Origin: Caballeronia insecticola
GTDB taxonomy: Bacteria > Pseudomonadota > Gammaproteobacteria > Burkholderiales > Burkholderiaceae
Length of the DNA: 64,000 nucleotides
Assembly: GCF_000402035.1 (NCBI RefSeq)
Contig: NC_021287.1
Coordinates: 1,240,001-1,304,000 of the forward strand
Reading direction: 5' to 3'
The translations under genes were made by a program, and so were the position numbers. This document shows, one piece after another, positions 51,133 through 59,973 of the stretch (position 1 is its first letter; every line of letters begins with the position of its first letter). The notes beneath the pieces were generated by a model. It made no database searches. It worked only from the letters and a program-made list of their open reading frames with translations, and had not been told where the DNA came from.

Positions 51133-51486
51133 TTAGCTGCCGCGATAGGTGCTGTAGGACCACGGCGACACGAGCAGCGGCACGTGATAGTGCGACGCCG
51201 TATCCGCAATGCCGAAGCGCAGCACGACGCGATCGACGAAACGCGGCTCCGGCACGTTCGCGCCGAGCGTGGCGAAGTAATCGCCTGCATGGAACACGAG
51301 TTCGTATTCGCCGGTTTCGAATTCGGCGCCTTCGAGTAGCGGCGCATTGCAGCGGCCGTCGTCGTTGGTGACGGTGGTCTTGATCGCGCGGCGGACGTCG
51401 CCGTTGAGCGCGAACAGCTCGATCTTGATGTTCGCGCCCGGGCGGCCGTGCGCGGTGTCGAGGACGTGGGTAGTAAGCTTGCCCAT
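51133..51486 (-). CDS. hiuH: 5-hydroxyisourate hydrolase (transthyretin-like)
   Basis: Hydrolyses 5-hydroxyisourate to OHCU, between PuuD and UraD. The ATG at 51486 (MGKLTTHVLDTAHGRPGANI) is seven bases after AAGGAAC and gives 117 residues, the usual length. An ATG six bases upstream is too close to that site. The N-terminal HVLDTAHGRPG, the central FHAGDYFATLGANV-type sequence and the diagnostic C-terminal YRGS are present. puuD starts 91 bp downstream, so the two form an operon. Confidence 0.95.
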   Translation of the reverse strand: MGKLTTHVLDTAHGRPGANIKIELFALNGDVRRAIKTTVTNDDGRCNAPLLEGAEFETGEYELVFHAGDYFATLGANVPEPRFVDRVVLRFGIADTASHYHVPLLVSPWSYSTYRGS

Positions 51487-51492
51487 TCGCAT

Positions 51493-51976
51493 GTTCCTTG
51501 TGTTGTGCGAGATCCGGCGTGCGCATCGATCCGAAATTCGGCACCCGGGCGTTCAGGTGCGTCTGCGGCGGATCGAGGCTCCACGTCAGTGGCTACATAC
51601 CCGTCGGCGTTTCAGATGCGCGCCGTGTACAGCATTGTAGGAATTTGAGACACGCTGTGCGCCCGCGATAGGAAAGATAATGCCCAACGCATGACAGCGG
51701 CGCGTAAGCCTTGCGGGAACGGGCGCGCGGCGCTTTCGCGGTTTTTCGAAAGTGCTCGCTCAGTGCCCGCCCAAGGCTTTCCCGGCGATCCTACCCGCGT
51801 CAAAATTCGCGAATATATTGCGCGCCTGAGGACGACTATGACGGCAGCCTGATTGCGTCCGATTTTTTGGCTGCGGACAGTGACGATGCGCGCAAAATTG
51901 CGGCGTCCCGAAGACGGCGGTCATCGCCGGGTAACCGGGGCTGGTTACCTGGACCTCGTTTTTCGGAGATATATCG
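51493..51976. other. Divergent hiuH / 8-oxoguanine-deaminase intergenic region
   Basis: A 484-bp non-coding gap. It contains an exact inverted repeat near its right end (51930-51949) and the ribosome site CGGAGA (51965-51970) of the deaminase gene. No copy of ATTGT-N2-ACAAT and no clear -35/-10 pair was found. Confidence 0.5.
51930..51949. promoter_or_regulatory. Exact inverted repeat upstream of the 8-oxoguanine deaminase gene
   Basis: GGTAACC (51930-51936) and GGTTACC (51943-51949) are separated by GGGGCT, 27 bp before the start codon. It could be a leader hairpin next to the ribosome site or an operator. The sequence does not distinguish these. Confidence 0.4.
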
Positions 51977-53344
51977 ATGCAAGCAACACCCCGTACTGTG
52001 CTGGTCAAAAACGCCCACATGCTTGTCACGATGGACGAGCAGCGCCGCGAAATCGCTGATGGCGGGCTGTATATCGAAGGCAACCGCATCGTCGCGGTCG
52101 GGCCGTCGAGCGAGCTGCCGCAATCCGCCGACGAAGTGCTCGACATGCGCGGCCATCTCGTGATTCCCGGCCTCGTCAACACGCACCATCACATGTATCA
52201 GAGCCTCACGCGCGCAATTCCCGCCGCGCAGAACGCCGAACTGTTCGGCTGGCTCACCAATCTCTACAAGATCTGGGCGCACCTGACGCCCGAGATGATC
52301 GGCGTCTCGACGCAAACCGCGATGGCCGAGCTGATGCTTTCGGGCTGCACGACGTCGAGCGATCATTTGTATATCTATCCGAACGGCAGCCGGCTGGACG
52401 ACAGCATCGCGGCGGCGCGGGAAATCGGCATGCGCTTTCACGCGGCGCGCGGCAGCATGAGCGTCGGGCAGAAGGACGGCGGTTTGCCGCCGGATTCCGT
52501 CGTCGAAAAAGAAGACGCGATTCTGAAGGACTCGCAGCGCCTGATCGAGACGTATCACGACGAAGGGCGTTACGCGATGCTGCGCGTGGTCGTCGCGCCG
52601 TGCTCGCCGTTTTCGGTGAGCCGCGAACTGATGCGCGATGCCGCGCTGCTCGCGCGCGAATACGGCGTCTCGCTGCATACGCATCTGGCCGAGAACGTGA
52701 ACGATGTCGCGTACAGCCGCGAGAAGTTCGGCATGACGCCCGCCGAGTACGCGGAAGACCTCGGCTGGGTCGGCCACGACGTGTGGCATGCGCACTGTGT
52801 GCAACTGGACCGGCCGGGCATCGAACTGTTTGCGCGCACGGGCACGGGTGTCGCGCACTGTCCGTGCTCGAACATGCGCCTGGCATCCGGCATCGCGCCG
52901 ATCCGCGCCATGCGCGACGCGGGCGTGCCGGTGGGACTCGGCGTCGATGGCTCGGCCTCCAACGACGGCGCGCAGATGGTGGGCGAGGTGCGTCAGGCGT
53001 TGCTGCTGCAGCGCGTGGGCTTCGGCCCCGACGCGATGACCGCGCGCGAGGCGCTCGAAATCGCCACGCTCGGCGGCGCAAAAGTGCTCAATCGCGATGA
53101 TATCGGCGCGCTCGCGCCCGGCATGGCGGCGGATTTCGTCTCGTTCGACCTGTCGCAGCCGGCTTTCGCGGGCGCGCTGCACGACCCGGTCGCCGCGCTG
53201 GTGTTCTGCGCGCCGTCGCAGGTATCGACGAGCGTCATCGACGGGAAAATCGTGGTGAAGGAAGGCCGCCTGACGACGCTGGACCTCGGCGCGGTCGTTG
53301 CGCGCCACAACCGGCTCGCGGGCGAACTGGCGAATCACACCTAA
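51977..53344 (+). CDS. 8-oxoguanine deaminase-type amidohydrolase
   Basis: A zinc amidohydrolase of the TrzN/AtzB-like group that includes Pseudomonas 8-oxoguanine deaminase. That reaction yields urate and ammonia, feeding PuuD. The 455-residue protein has GLVNTHHHMYQSLTRA with the HxH metal ligands (H70, H72), the later ligands and catalytic residues in SLHTHLAENVND, WHAHCVQLDRPG and GLGVDGSASNDGAQM, and the composite-domain end SVIDGKIVVKEGRL. Guanine deaminase or another aminopurine/triazine hydrolase are alternatives. Cluster context favours 8-oxoguanine. Confidence 0.88.
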   Translation: MQATPRTVLVKNAHMLVTMDEQRREIADGGLYIEGNRIVAVGPSSELPQSADEVLDMRGHLVIPGLVNTHHHMYQSLTRAIPAAQNAELFGWLTNLYKIWAHLTPEMIGVSTQTAMAELMLSGCTTSSDHLYIYPNGSRLDDSIAAAREIGMRFHAARGSMSVGQKDGGLPPDSVVEKEDAILKDSQRLIETYHDEGRYAMLRVVVAPCSPFSVSRELMRDAALLAREYGVSLHTHLAENVNDVAYSREKFGMTPAEYAEDLGWVGHDVWHAHCVQLDRPGIELFARTGTGVAHCPCSNMRLASGIAPIRAMRDAGVPVGLGVDGSASNDGAQMVGEVRQALLLQRVGFGPDAMTAREALEIATLGGAKVLNRDDIGALAPGMAADFVSFDLSQPAFAGALHDPVAALVFCAPSQVSTSVIDGKIVVKEGRLTTLDLGAVVARHNRLAGELANHT

Positions 53345-53353
53345 GAAAGAAGG

Positions 53354-53375
53354 CGGGGCGCTGAGAAGCGCCCCG
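53354..53375. terminator. Hairpin between the deaminase and LysR genes
   Basis: 9-bp arms CGGGGCGCT (53354-53362) and AGCGCCCCG (53367-53375) with a GAGA tetraloop lie between two convergent genes. There is no T-run on the plus side. On the minus side CCGCCTTCTTTCTT follows, giving a moderately T-rich tail. Confidence 0.6.
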
Positions 53376-53381
53376 TACGGA

Positions 53382-54314
53382 TCACGGCTGGTCGATGAGC
53401 GAGCGCGTCGCCTCGCCGACGAGCCCGCGCAGCCAGCGGACTTCGTCGGAATAGTGACAGCGCTCGTGCCAGAGCTGGTAGTACTGCATCGGCGGAAAGT
53501 CGAGCGGCGCGGGCACGACGGCGAGCGGCAGAAATCGCGCGTAATGGTCGGCGAAGAGGCGCGTCGTCGTGAACACGAGATCCGACTTGATCAGCACGTA
53601 CGGCGCGAGATTGAAGTAAGGCAGCGTAACAACCACATGCCGTTTCAGGCGCTCGCGCGCGAGATGCACGTCGATTGCGCCGCGCTGGCCGACCGAATAC
53701 GGCGTCGGCGCGAGATGCGGCGCGTTCAGATACTGGTCGAGCGTGAGCCCGCCGCGCTTGGCGAACGGATGGGTGTTGCTGACGAGACACACGATCTTGT
53801 CGACGAAAAGGTTCGACAGATGCAGTTGCTCCGGCGGCTCCGGCCAGTTGCCGACGACGATATCGAGCTTGCCGTCTTCGAGCGCGAGTTCGTAATCGAA
53901 CGCGGGACCGAGCGAATGGAATTCGAGCGTGGCGTTGGGCGCCGCCTGCCGAAAGCGCTCGACGACCGTCGGCACGAACAGCACGTTCAGGTAGTCGGGG
54001 CAGCCGATGCGATAGCACCGCACGGAAGTCGAAGGATCGAAGCTGTGCTGCTGAACCTTGATGCGCTCGATTTCGCGCAGCGCATTCTGGGTCGGTTCGA
54101 GCAGGCGCAGGCCGTATTCGGTGGGCACCATGCCGGACTTGCCGCGCACGAGCAACGGGTCGCCGGTGATGTCGCGCAGACGGCGCAGGGCCGCGCTGAT
54201 GGCGGGTTGCGACTGATTGAGCTTGACGGCCGCGCGGGTCACGCTGCGTTCCATCAGGAGGGTATGCAAGACGCGTAACAAATACGTATCGATCGCCTCG
54301 CGTTGCTGACTCAT
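53382..54314 (-). CDS. LysR-family transcriptional regulator
   Basis: A 310-residue LysR regulator. The N-terminal helix-turn-helix spans about residues 10-70 (VTRAAVKLNQSQPAISAALR, PLLVRGKSGMVPTEYGLRLL) and the substrate-binding domain follows (YRIGCPDYLNVLFVPTVVER). It is divergent from the BMP-type ABC importer operon and convergent with the deaminase. The likely target is the importer and possibly purine genes. The effector is unknown. Confidence 0.9.
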   Translation of the reverse strand: MSQQREAIDTYLLRVLHTLLMERSVTRAAVKLNQSQPAISAALRRLRDITGDPLLVRGKSGMVPTEYGLRLLEPTQNALREIERIKVQQHSFDPSTSVRCYRIGCPDYLNVLFVPTVVERFRQAAPNATLEFHSLGPAFDYELALEDGKLDIVVGNWPEPPEQLHLSNLFVDKIVCLVSNTHPFAKRGGLTLDQYLNAPHLAPTPYSVGQRGAIDVHLARERLKRHVVVTLPYFNLAPYVLIKSDLVFTTTRLFADHYARFLPLAVVPAPLDFPPMQYYQLWHERCHYSDEVRWLRGLVGEATRSLIDQP

Positions 54315-54358
54315 GTTATCTCCACTATATGTTCTGGCTGATCGATGCGGGGGTGCAA

Positions 54359-54484
54359 CATATCATTTTTAATATGACGTGACAGATTCGTCAAGGTGTG
54401 GCTTACCCGCAAATGCTGGCTGTGCGGGAATTGGCGCGTTATTTTGAGTGGTGGATTTAGCATCTCAAATTCTGTAAATTCTGC
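54359..54484. promoter_or_regulatory. AT-rich repeats in the LysR/ABC-importer intergenic region
   Basis: An inverted repeat CATAT (54359-54363) / ATATG (54372-54376) lies in an AT-rich patch near the LysR start. AAATTCTGT (54467-54475) and AAATTCTGC (54476-54484) form a near-exact tandem repeat about 100 bp before the ABC gene. Such elements are plausible LysR binding sites. A weak -35-like TTGAGT is at 54444-54449. Confidence 0.35.
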
Positions 54485-54584
54485 CCGCGGTCCAACTTGC
54501 GCGACATCGCATCGTCACGCAGCGGTCACGCGGTAATTTTTCCAGCCTGGCCTGCTCGGTGGCCGGGCGCATTTCTGGATTTCA

Positions 54585-56159
54585 ATGGGCGACGCCATCC
54601 AATCGTCGACGACGCCACCGCGCCTGGCGTTGTCGGGCATCAGCAAGCAATACCCGGCCGTCAGGGCGAACGACGGCGTGAACCTCGTCGTCATGCCGGG
54701 CGAAATCCACGCCGTGCTCGGTGAAAACGGCGCGGGGAAATCCACGCTGATGAAAATCATCTACGGCGCGGTGCGTCCCGACGAAGGCGAGATTCGCTGG
54801 CAAGGCGAAGCCGTGGAGATCGGCAGTCCGGCGGCGGCGCGCAAGCTCGGCATCGGCATGGTGTTTCAGCACTTTTCGCTGTTCGAGACGCTGACGGTAG
54901 GCGAGAACATCGCGCTCGCGCTCGACGAAAAGTTCGACATGAAGGCGCTCGGCAAGCGTATCCGCGACGTGTCGAAGGACTACGGCCTCGATGTCGATCC
55001 GCAGCGCCACGTGCACAGCCTGACGGTAGGCGAGCGCCAGCGCGTGGAAATCGTGCGCTGCCTGCTGCAGAACCCGCGTCTGCTCATCATGGACGAGCCG
55101 ACTTCCGTGCTCACGCCGCAAGCGGTGCAGAAGCTCTTCAAGGTGTTGCGCCGGCTGGCATCCGAAGGCTGCAGCATTCTCTATATCAGCCACAAGCTCG
55201 ACGAAATCCAGTCGCTTTGCGAGAACGCCACCGTGATGCGCGGCGGGCGCGTGACCGGTAACGTCGATCCGCGCCGAGAAACGCAGGCGTCGCTCGCGCA
55301 GCTGATGGTCGGGCATTCGTTGCCGGACTACACGCGCCGCGCGCACACGCCGGGCGATATCCGGCTGGCGGTGAAGGCGCTTTCGGTCGCCAGTCCCGAT
55401 CCGTTCGGCACGTCGCTCGATAACGTGTCGTTCGCGGTTCATGCCGGCGAGATTTTCGGCATCGCGGGCGTGTCGGGCAACGGGCAGGCGGAATTGCTCG
55501 CGGCGCTCTCGGGCGAAATCCGCGACCGGCACGCGGCGGCGGACGCCGTATCGATCTGCGGCAAACCGGCCGCGCGTCTCACCGCGGGCGCGCGCCGGCG
55601 TCTGGGCTTCGCCTTCGTGCCGGAAGAACGGCTCGGACGCGGCGCGGTTCCGGCCATGTCACTCGCCGATAACGGCCTGCTCACCGCGCACCGCGAAAGC
55701 ATGGTGCGCGGCGGCTGGATCAGGGCGAACACGGTGAAGGCGTTCGCGGACCGCTGCATCCAGTCGTTCGACGTGCGCTGCGGCGGCAGCGGCGCGCTCG
55801 CGCAGAGCCTCTCGGGCGGCAACTTGCAGAAGTTCATCGTCGGGCGCGAGATTCTTCAGGAGCCGAAGGTGCTCGTCGTCGCGCAGCCGACCTGGGGCGT
55901 CGATGTCGGCGCGGCGGGATTCATCCGTCAGCAGTTGCTCGACCTGGCGGCGCGCGGCGTCGCGATCCTCGTGATCTCGGAGGAACTGGAAGAGCTATTC
56001 GATATCTGCGACCGGCTCGCCGTGATCGCGCGCGGCAAGCTTTCACCCGTGCGCAACACGAGCGACACCAACGCGGAAGAAATCGGCCTCTTCATGGCCG
56101 GACTCTTCGAGGGCAAGCGCGCGCCCGAGGCCGAACCCGACTCCCTCCTGAAGAACTGA
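54585..56159 (+). CDS. BMP-type ABC importer, fused double ATPase
   Basis: An ABC ATPase with two nucleotide-binding domains in one chain, of the sugar/nucleoside type (YufO/NupO-like). The 524-residue protein starts MGDAIQSSTTPPRLALSGIS. The first domain has Walker A GENGAGKST, a VGERQRVEIV signature and LLIMDEPTSVL. The second has a degenerate Walker A (GVSGNGQAELL), LSGGNLQKFIVGREI and VAQPTWGVDVGA, with the normal DEP sequence altered. Degeneracy in the second site is usual for this family. Two permeases and a BMP binding protein follow. Confidence 0.93.
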   Translation: MGDAIQSSTTPPRLALSGISKQYPAVRANDGVNLVVMPGEIHAVLGENGAGKSTLMKIIYGAVRPDEGEIRWQGEAVEIGSPAAARKLGIGMVFQHFSLFETLTVGENIALALDEKFDMKALGKRIRDVSKDYGLDVDPQRHVHSLTVGERQRVEIVRCLLQNPRLLIMDEPTSVLTPQAVQKLFKVLRRLASEGCSILYISHKLDEIQSLCENATVMRGGRVTGNVDPRRETQASLAQLMVGHSLPDYTRRAHTPGDIRLAVKALSVASPDPFGTSLDNVSFAVHAGEIFGIAGVSGNGQAELLAALSGEIRDRHAAADAVSICGKPAARLTAGARRRLGFAFVPEERLGRGAVPAMSLADNGLLTAHRESMVRGGWIRANTVKAFADRCIQSFDVRCGGSGALAQSLSGGNLQKFIVGREILQEPKVLVVAQPTWGVDVGAAGFIRQQLLDLAARGVAILVISEELEELFDICDRLAVIARGKLSPVRNTSDTNAEEIGLFMAGLFEGKRAPEAEPDSLLKN

Positions 56160-56161
56160 CG

Positions 56162-57268
56162 ATGATCTTCCCTTATCGACTCGAAGCGCGCCCGGCACCC
56201 TCGCGCGCCATGCAGCTTGCCGTGCCGGTGGTCGCCGCCGTCGCGACGCTCGTGATCGGCTTTCTGATCTTCAGCCTGGTCGGCCAGGACCCGCTGCGCG
56301 CGATGCATGCGTTCTTCATCGAGCCGCTGTCGAGCGTGAACGGCTGGTCCGAGCTGCTGCTGAAAGCGTCGCCGCTGTGCCTGATCGGGCTCGGGCTCGC
56401 GGTCGGCTATCGCGCGAACGTATGGAACATCGGCGCGGAAGGGCAGATGCTGCTGGGCGGGATCGTCGCGGGCGGCATCGCGATTCACGCAGGCGATGCC
56501 TCCGGCTGGTGGACGTTGCCGCTGATGATGCTGGGCGGCATCGTCGGCGGAATGCTGTGGGCGGCGATTCCCGCGCTGCTCAAGAGCCGCTTCAACACGA
56601 ACGAAATCCTGACGAGCCTGATGCTCACCTACGTCGCCACGCAGTTGCTGATCTATCTGGTGAGCGGTCCGTGGCGCGATCCGGAAGGCATGAACTTCCC
56701 GATTTCCGCGATGTTCGGCGACGACGCGCTCTTCCCGCGTCTCTACGGCGACTGGCACTGGACGTGGCTCAAGGGCACGCGCATCAACGCGTCGGTGTTT
56801 CTCACAGTGATCGCAATTCCGTGCGTGTGGCTCTTCATGCGGAAGAGTTTCGCGGGCTTTCGCATGAACGTCGGCGGTCTGGCGCCGCTCGCCGCGCGCT
56901 ATGCCGGTTTCTCCGACAAGAAGACCATCTGGACCTCGCTTTTGCTGTCGGGCGGTCTCGCGGGTCTCGCCGGCATGGGCGAAGTCGCCGGGCCGATCGG
57001 GCAGCTTCAGGCGGGCTGGTCGCCGGGCTATGGCTTCACGGCGATCATCGTCGTGTTCGTGGGACGGCTGCATCCGGTGGGCATCGTGCTCGCGAGTCTC
57101 CTGATGGCGCTGCTCTATCTCGGCGGCGAAGCGGTGCAGACCTCGCTGCAACTGCCGCAGGCGCTTGCGGGCGTGTTTCAGGGCCTGCTGCTGTTTTGCC
57201 TGCTCGGCTGCGATCTGTTCGTGAACTACCGGGTCAGGCGTCGCGCGAGCGCGCATCACGCCGCATAG
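56162..57268 (+). CDS. BMP-type ABC importer permease 1
   Basis: An inner-membrane permease of the BPD_transp_2 family. The 368-residue protein has about nine or ten membrane helices. The motif GLGLAVGYRANVWNIGAEGQ followed by MLLGGIVAGGIAI is diagnostic of the nucleoside/BMP group. FNTNEILTSLMLTYVATQLL and GRLHPVGIVLASLLMALLYL are also conserved. It starts two bases after the ATPase stop, so it is tightly coupled. Confidence 0.92.
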   Translation: MIFPYRLEARPAPSRAMQLAVPVVAAVATLVIGFLIFSLVGQDPLRAMHAFFIEPLSSVNGWSELLLKASPLCLIGLGLAVGYRANVWNIGAEGQMLLGGIVAGGIAIHAGDASGWWTLPLMMLGGIVGGMLWAAIPALLKSRFNTNEILTSLMLTYVATQLLIYLVSGPWRDPEGMNFPISAMFGDDALFPRLYGDWHWTWLKGTRINASVFLTVIAIPCVWLFMRKSFAGFRMNVGGLAPLAARYAGFSDKKTIWTSLLLSGGLAGLAGMGEVAGPIGQLQAGWSPGYGFTAIIVVFVGRLHPVGIVLASLLMALLYLGGEAVQTSLQLPQALAGVFQGLLLFCLLGCDLFVNYRVRRRASAHHAA

Positions 57269-57291
57269 ACGGCTAAAAAGGGCTAACAAAA

Positions 57292-58221
57292 ATGGACCTC
57301 AATCAAGCCGGCAATCTTGCCTCGAGCGCCGTCGTGGCCGCGATCCCACTGATGTACGCGGGCGCGGGCGAACTCGTCGCGGAAAAGTCGGGCGTGCTCA
57401 ATCTGGGCGTCGAAGGCATGATGCTGATGGGCGCCGTAGCCGGCTACGCGGTCACCGCGATCACCGGCAATCCGTGGCTCGGCATCGTCGCGTCGGTGTT
57501 TGCCGGGCTCGCGATGTCGCTGCTGTTCGGCTTTCTCACCATCACGATGCTTGCCAATCAGGTCGCAACAGGCCTGTCGCTCACGATCTTCGGCATCGGC
57601 TTTTCGGCGTATGTCGGCAAGCCATACACGTCGGCGGCGGTGCGCGCGAGCATCGAGGTGATGCCGATTCCCGGCCTCTCGTCGATACCCGTGCTCGGCC
57701 CCGCGGTCTTCTCGCTCACGCCGCTCGGTTATCTCGCGTTCATCATGTTCGGCGTGATCGGCTGGTTCCTCTACAAGACGCGCGCGGGGCTCGTGCTGCG
57801 CTCGGTCGGCGAATCGCCGGCAGTCGCGCATTCGGTGGGCTTTCCGGTGGTGGGCGTGCGCTACGGCGCAACACTCTTCGGCGGCGCGATGGCGGGCATC
57901 GCGGGCGGCTATTACTCGATCGTCTATCTGCACGTCTGGCAGGAGCAACTGACTTCGGGCCGCGGCTGGATCGCGCTTGCGCTCGTCGTGTTCGCGACGT
58001 GGCGGCCGGGGCGCCTCCTAATCGGCGCGTTGCTGTTCGGCGCGGTCATGGCGCTGCAGTTCTACGCGCAGGCGATCGGCGTGCCCGTGCCGACGCAATT
58101 TCTCGCGATGTTGCCGTATATCGCGACGATCGTCGTGCTCGTGCTGATTTCGCGCAATCCGAACACGATCAAGCTGAACGCGCCCGCGTCGCTCGGCAAG
58201 CCTTTTTTTGCGGCGAGCTGA
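57292..58221 (+). CDS. BMP-type ABC importer permease 2
   Basis: The second permease. The 309-residue protein starts [20 protein letters not shown], with [20 protein letters not shown] as the family motif. [20 protein letters not shown] and [20 protein letters not shown] follow, and eight or so helices are visible. It is 23 bp after permease 1. Paralogy of the two permeases is typical of purine nucleoside importers. Confidence 0.92.
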   Translation: MDLNQAGNLASSAVVAAIPLMYAGAGELVAEKSGVLNLGVEGMMLMGAVAGYAVTAITGNPWLGIVASVFAGLAMSLLFGFLTITMLANQVATGLSLTIFGIGFSAYVGKPYTSAAVRASIEVMPIPGLSSIPVLGPAVFSLTPLGYLAFIMFGVIGWFLYKTRAGLVLRSVGESPAVAHSVGFPVVGVRYGATLFGGAMAGIAGGYYSIVYLHVWQEQLTSGRGWIALALVVFATWRPGRLLIGALLFGAVMALQFYAQAIGVPVPTQFLAMLPYIATIVVLVLISRNPNTIKLNAPASLGKPFFAAS

Positions 58222-58347
58222 GCGCTGTTGTTTGAAAGCCGCGCCGACGTTTCGCTCATCTTTTTGACCGACGAAACTGGCGCGGGCCACGCACAGGTTT
58301 TCGTTTTTCCACACACAACATCGACAACATCGACCAGGAGAATCACA

Positions 58348-59433
58348 ATGAATAAACCATGGCTGAAGGCGATTACGGCGACCGTCGCGCTGTCCGCCAC
58401 GGTCGCCGCGTTGAGCGCGCGGGCCGCCGACGCGCCGGGCGTCGCGTTCGTCTATCTCGGCAATCCGGGCGATGCCGGCTGGACCTTCGCACACGATGCG
58501 GGCAGCAAGGAAGCCGAAGCGAAGTTCGGCAACAAGATCAAGATCACGCGAGTGGAAAACGTGCCGGAATCGGCGGACTCGGAGCGCGTGTTCCGCGATC
58601 TGGCGAACAAGGGCAACAAGGTCATCTTCGCGACGAGCTTCGGCTATCAGGATTTCGCGCTGAAGGTCGCGAAGGACTTTCCGGACACCATCTTCCTGAC
58701 CGCCACGGGCTTCAAGAAGGCCAAGAACTTCGGCACGTATGACGTGCGCATGTATCAGGGCGCGTATCTCGCGGGCGTCGCCGCAGGCTATGTGACGAAG
58801 ACGAACACGCTCGGCTTCGTGGCGTCGGTGCCGATTCCCGAAGTGGTGCGCAACATCAACGCCTACACGATGGGCGCGCGCTCCGTGAATCCGAAGATTC
58901 ACACGAAGGTCATCTGGATCAACAGCTGGTTCGATCCGGGCAAGGAAAAGCAGGCGGCGGAAACGCTGATCGGCCAGGGCGCCGACGTGCTGCTGCAAAA
59001 CACCGACTCCAACGCAACGCTCAACACGGCGAACGAGAAGCACGTCTACGCGTTCGGCTGGGATTCGAACATGAAGAAGTTCGGGCCGAATGCGCATCTG
59101 GGCTCGGTGGTCGCGCACTGGGGCGTGTATTACAACAACGTGATCCAGCAAGTGCTCGACAACAAGTGGAAGAACGATCCGGTGTGGCTCGGCATTCCGC
59201 AGAAGGCCGTGGACCTCGAAGACCTGAACAGCGGCGTGATTCCCGCGAAGGCGATGCAGGCAGTCGCGGCGAAGCGTGACGAACTGCACGCCGGCAAGTG
59301 GGATGTGTTCAGCGGCCCGATCAAGGATCAGACGGGCGCGGAGAAGGTGCCGGCCGGCAAGACGCTGACCGACCCGGAACTGCAACGCATCAACTGGTAT
59401 GTGGAAGGCGTGGACGGCTCCTTGCCGAAATAA
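58348..59433 (+). CDS. BMP-family (Bmp/PnrA-like) periplasmic binding protein
   Basis: A periplasmic binding protein of the basic-membrane-protein family, many members of which bind purine nucleosides. The ATG at 58348 follows AGGAGA (58336-58341) and gives 361 residues. A signal peptide (MNKPWLKAITATVALSATVA, cleavage near ARA at residue 26) lacks the lipobox Cys, so it is soluble rather than a lipoprotein. VAFVYLGNPGDAGWTFAHDA, DLANKGNKVIFATSFGYQDF and YDVRMYQGAYLAGVAAGYVT are family segments. With the purine genes nearby, a purine base or nucleoside is the likely ligand. Confidence 0.92.
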   Translation: MNKPWLKAITATVALSATVAALSARAADAPGVAFVYLGNPGDAGWTFAHDAGSKEAEAKFGNKIKITRVENVPESADSERVFRDLANKGNKVIFATSFGYQDFALKVAKDFPDTIFLTATGFKKAKNFGTYDVRMYQGAYLAGVAAGYVTKTNTLGFVASVPIPEVVRNINAYTMGARSVNPKIHTKVIWINSWFDPGKEKQAAETLIGQGADVLLQNTDSNATLNTANEKHVYAFGWDSNMKKFGPNAHLGSVVAHWGVYYNNVIQQVLDNKWKNDPVWLGIPQKAVDLEDLNSGVIPAKAMQAVAAKRDELHAGKWDVFSGPIKDQTGAEKVPAGKTLTDPELQRINWYVEGVDGSLPK

Positions 59434-59456
59434 CTCCGCGTGTAGCCGCGCCAAAG

Positions 59457-59495
59457 AAAAACCGCGCTTCGTGGCAATACGAAGCGCGGTTTTTT
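59457..59495 (+). terminator. Intrinsic terminator after the BMP operon
   Basis: 12-bp arms ACCGCGCTTCGT (59461-59472) and ACGAAGCGCGGT (59479-59490) with loop GGCAAT are flanked by AAAGAAAA before and TTTTT after. The A/T flanks make it usable on both strands, separating the operon from the convergent dodecin gene. Confidence 0.92.
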
Positions 59496-59514
59496 CATGC
59501 GTCGGACCGGCGCG

Positions 59515-59724
59515 TCAGTCGTCGATGCGCAGTCCCACCTTGATCGTCACCTGCCAGTGGAGGACCTTGCCGTCCTCGATATGACCGCGTGTTTCGACGA
59601 CTTCGAACCAGTGCATGTTGCGCAGCGTCTTCGATGCCTTCGCCAGCGCGACGCGCACGGCGTCGTCGCTCGATTGCGGCGAGGAGCCGGTGAGTTCGAT
59701 CTGCTTGTAGACGTGTTCCGACAT
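59515..59724 (-). CDS. Dodecin (flavin-binding protein)
   Basis: A small flavin-storage protein forming a hollow dodecamer. The 69-residue protein starts [20 protein letters not shown] behind AAGGAGAA. It contains the dodecin signature [14 protein letters not shown] [20 protein letters not shown] with the flavin-stacking Trp, and ends [16 protein letters not shown]. It appears monocistronic. Confidence 0.93.
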   Translation of the reverse strand: MSEHVYKQIELTGSSPQSSDDAVRVALAKASKTLRNMHWFEVVETRGHIEDGKVLHWQVTIKVGLRIDD

Positions 59725-59912
59725 GGTGTTCTCCTTGTAATGATGAGATCGGCCGAGAGCGACGGCTTCGTCGCGGAAAGCTTGCGATGTCGATACAGCA
59801 AGGCGCGCGCCATCAACGGTACGAGCGCGTGGCTTTCATTAAAGGATAGGAAAGCGCGGCGGAGTAGTGGGGGTTTGCGCGCAGTGAAAGAATCTCGCGC
59901 CCAAGAACGCGC

Positions 59913-59934
59913 CGGGCCTCGATTTCGAGGCCCG
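59913..59934 (-). terminator. Hairpin downstream of the unknown gene at 59974-60420
   Basis: 10-bp arms CGGGCCTCGA (59913-59922) and TCGAGGCCCG (59925-59934) are 40 bp beyond the stop of the minus-strand gene. The practical loop is ATTT. No T-run follows (GCGCGTTCTT), so it is a weaker intrinsic terminator at best. Confidence 0.55.
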
Positions 59935-59973
59935 TGGATCGCGTGGAATGTATGAAAGCGTCTGAGAGAAGAA

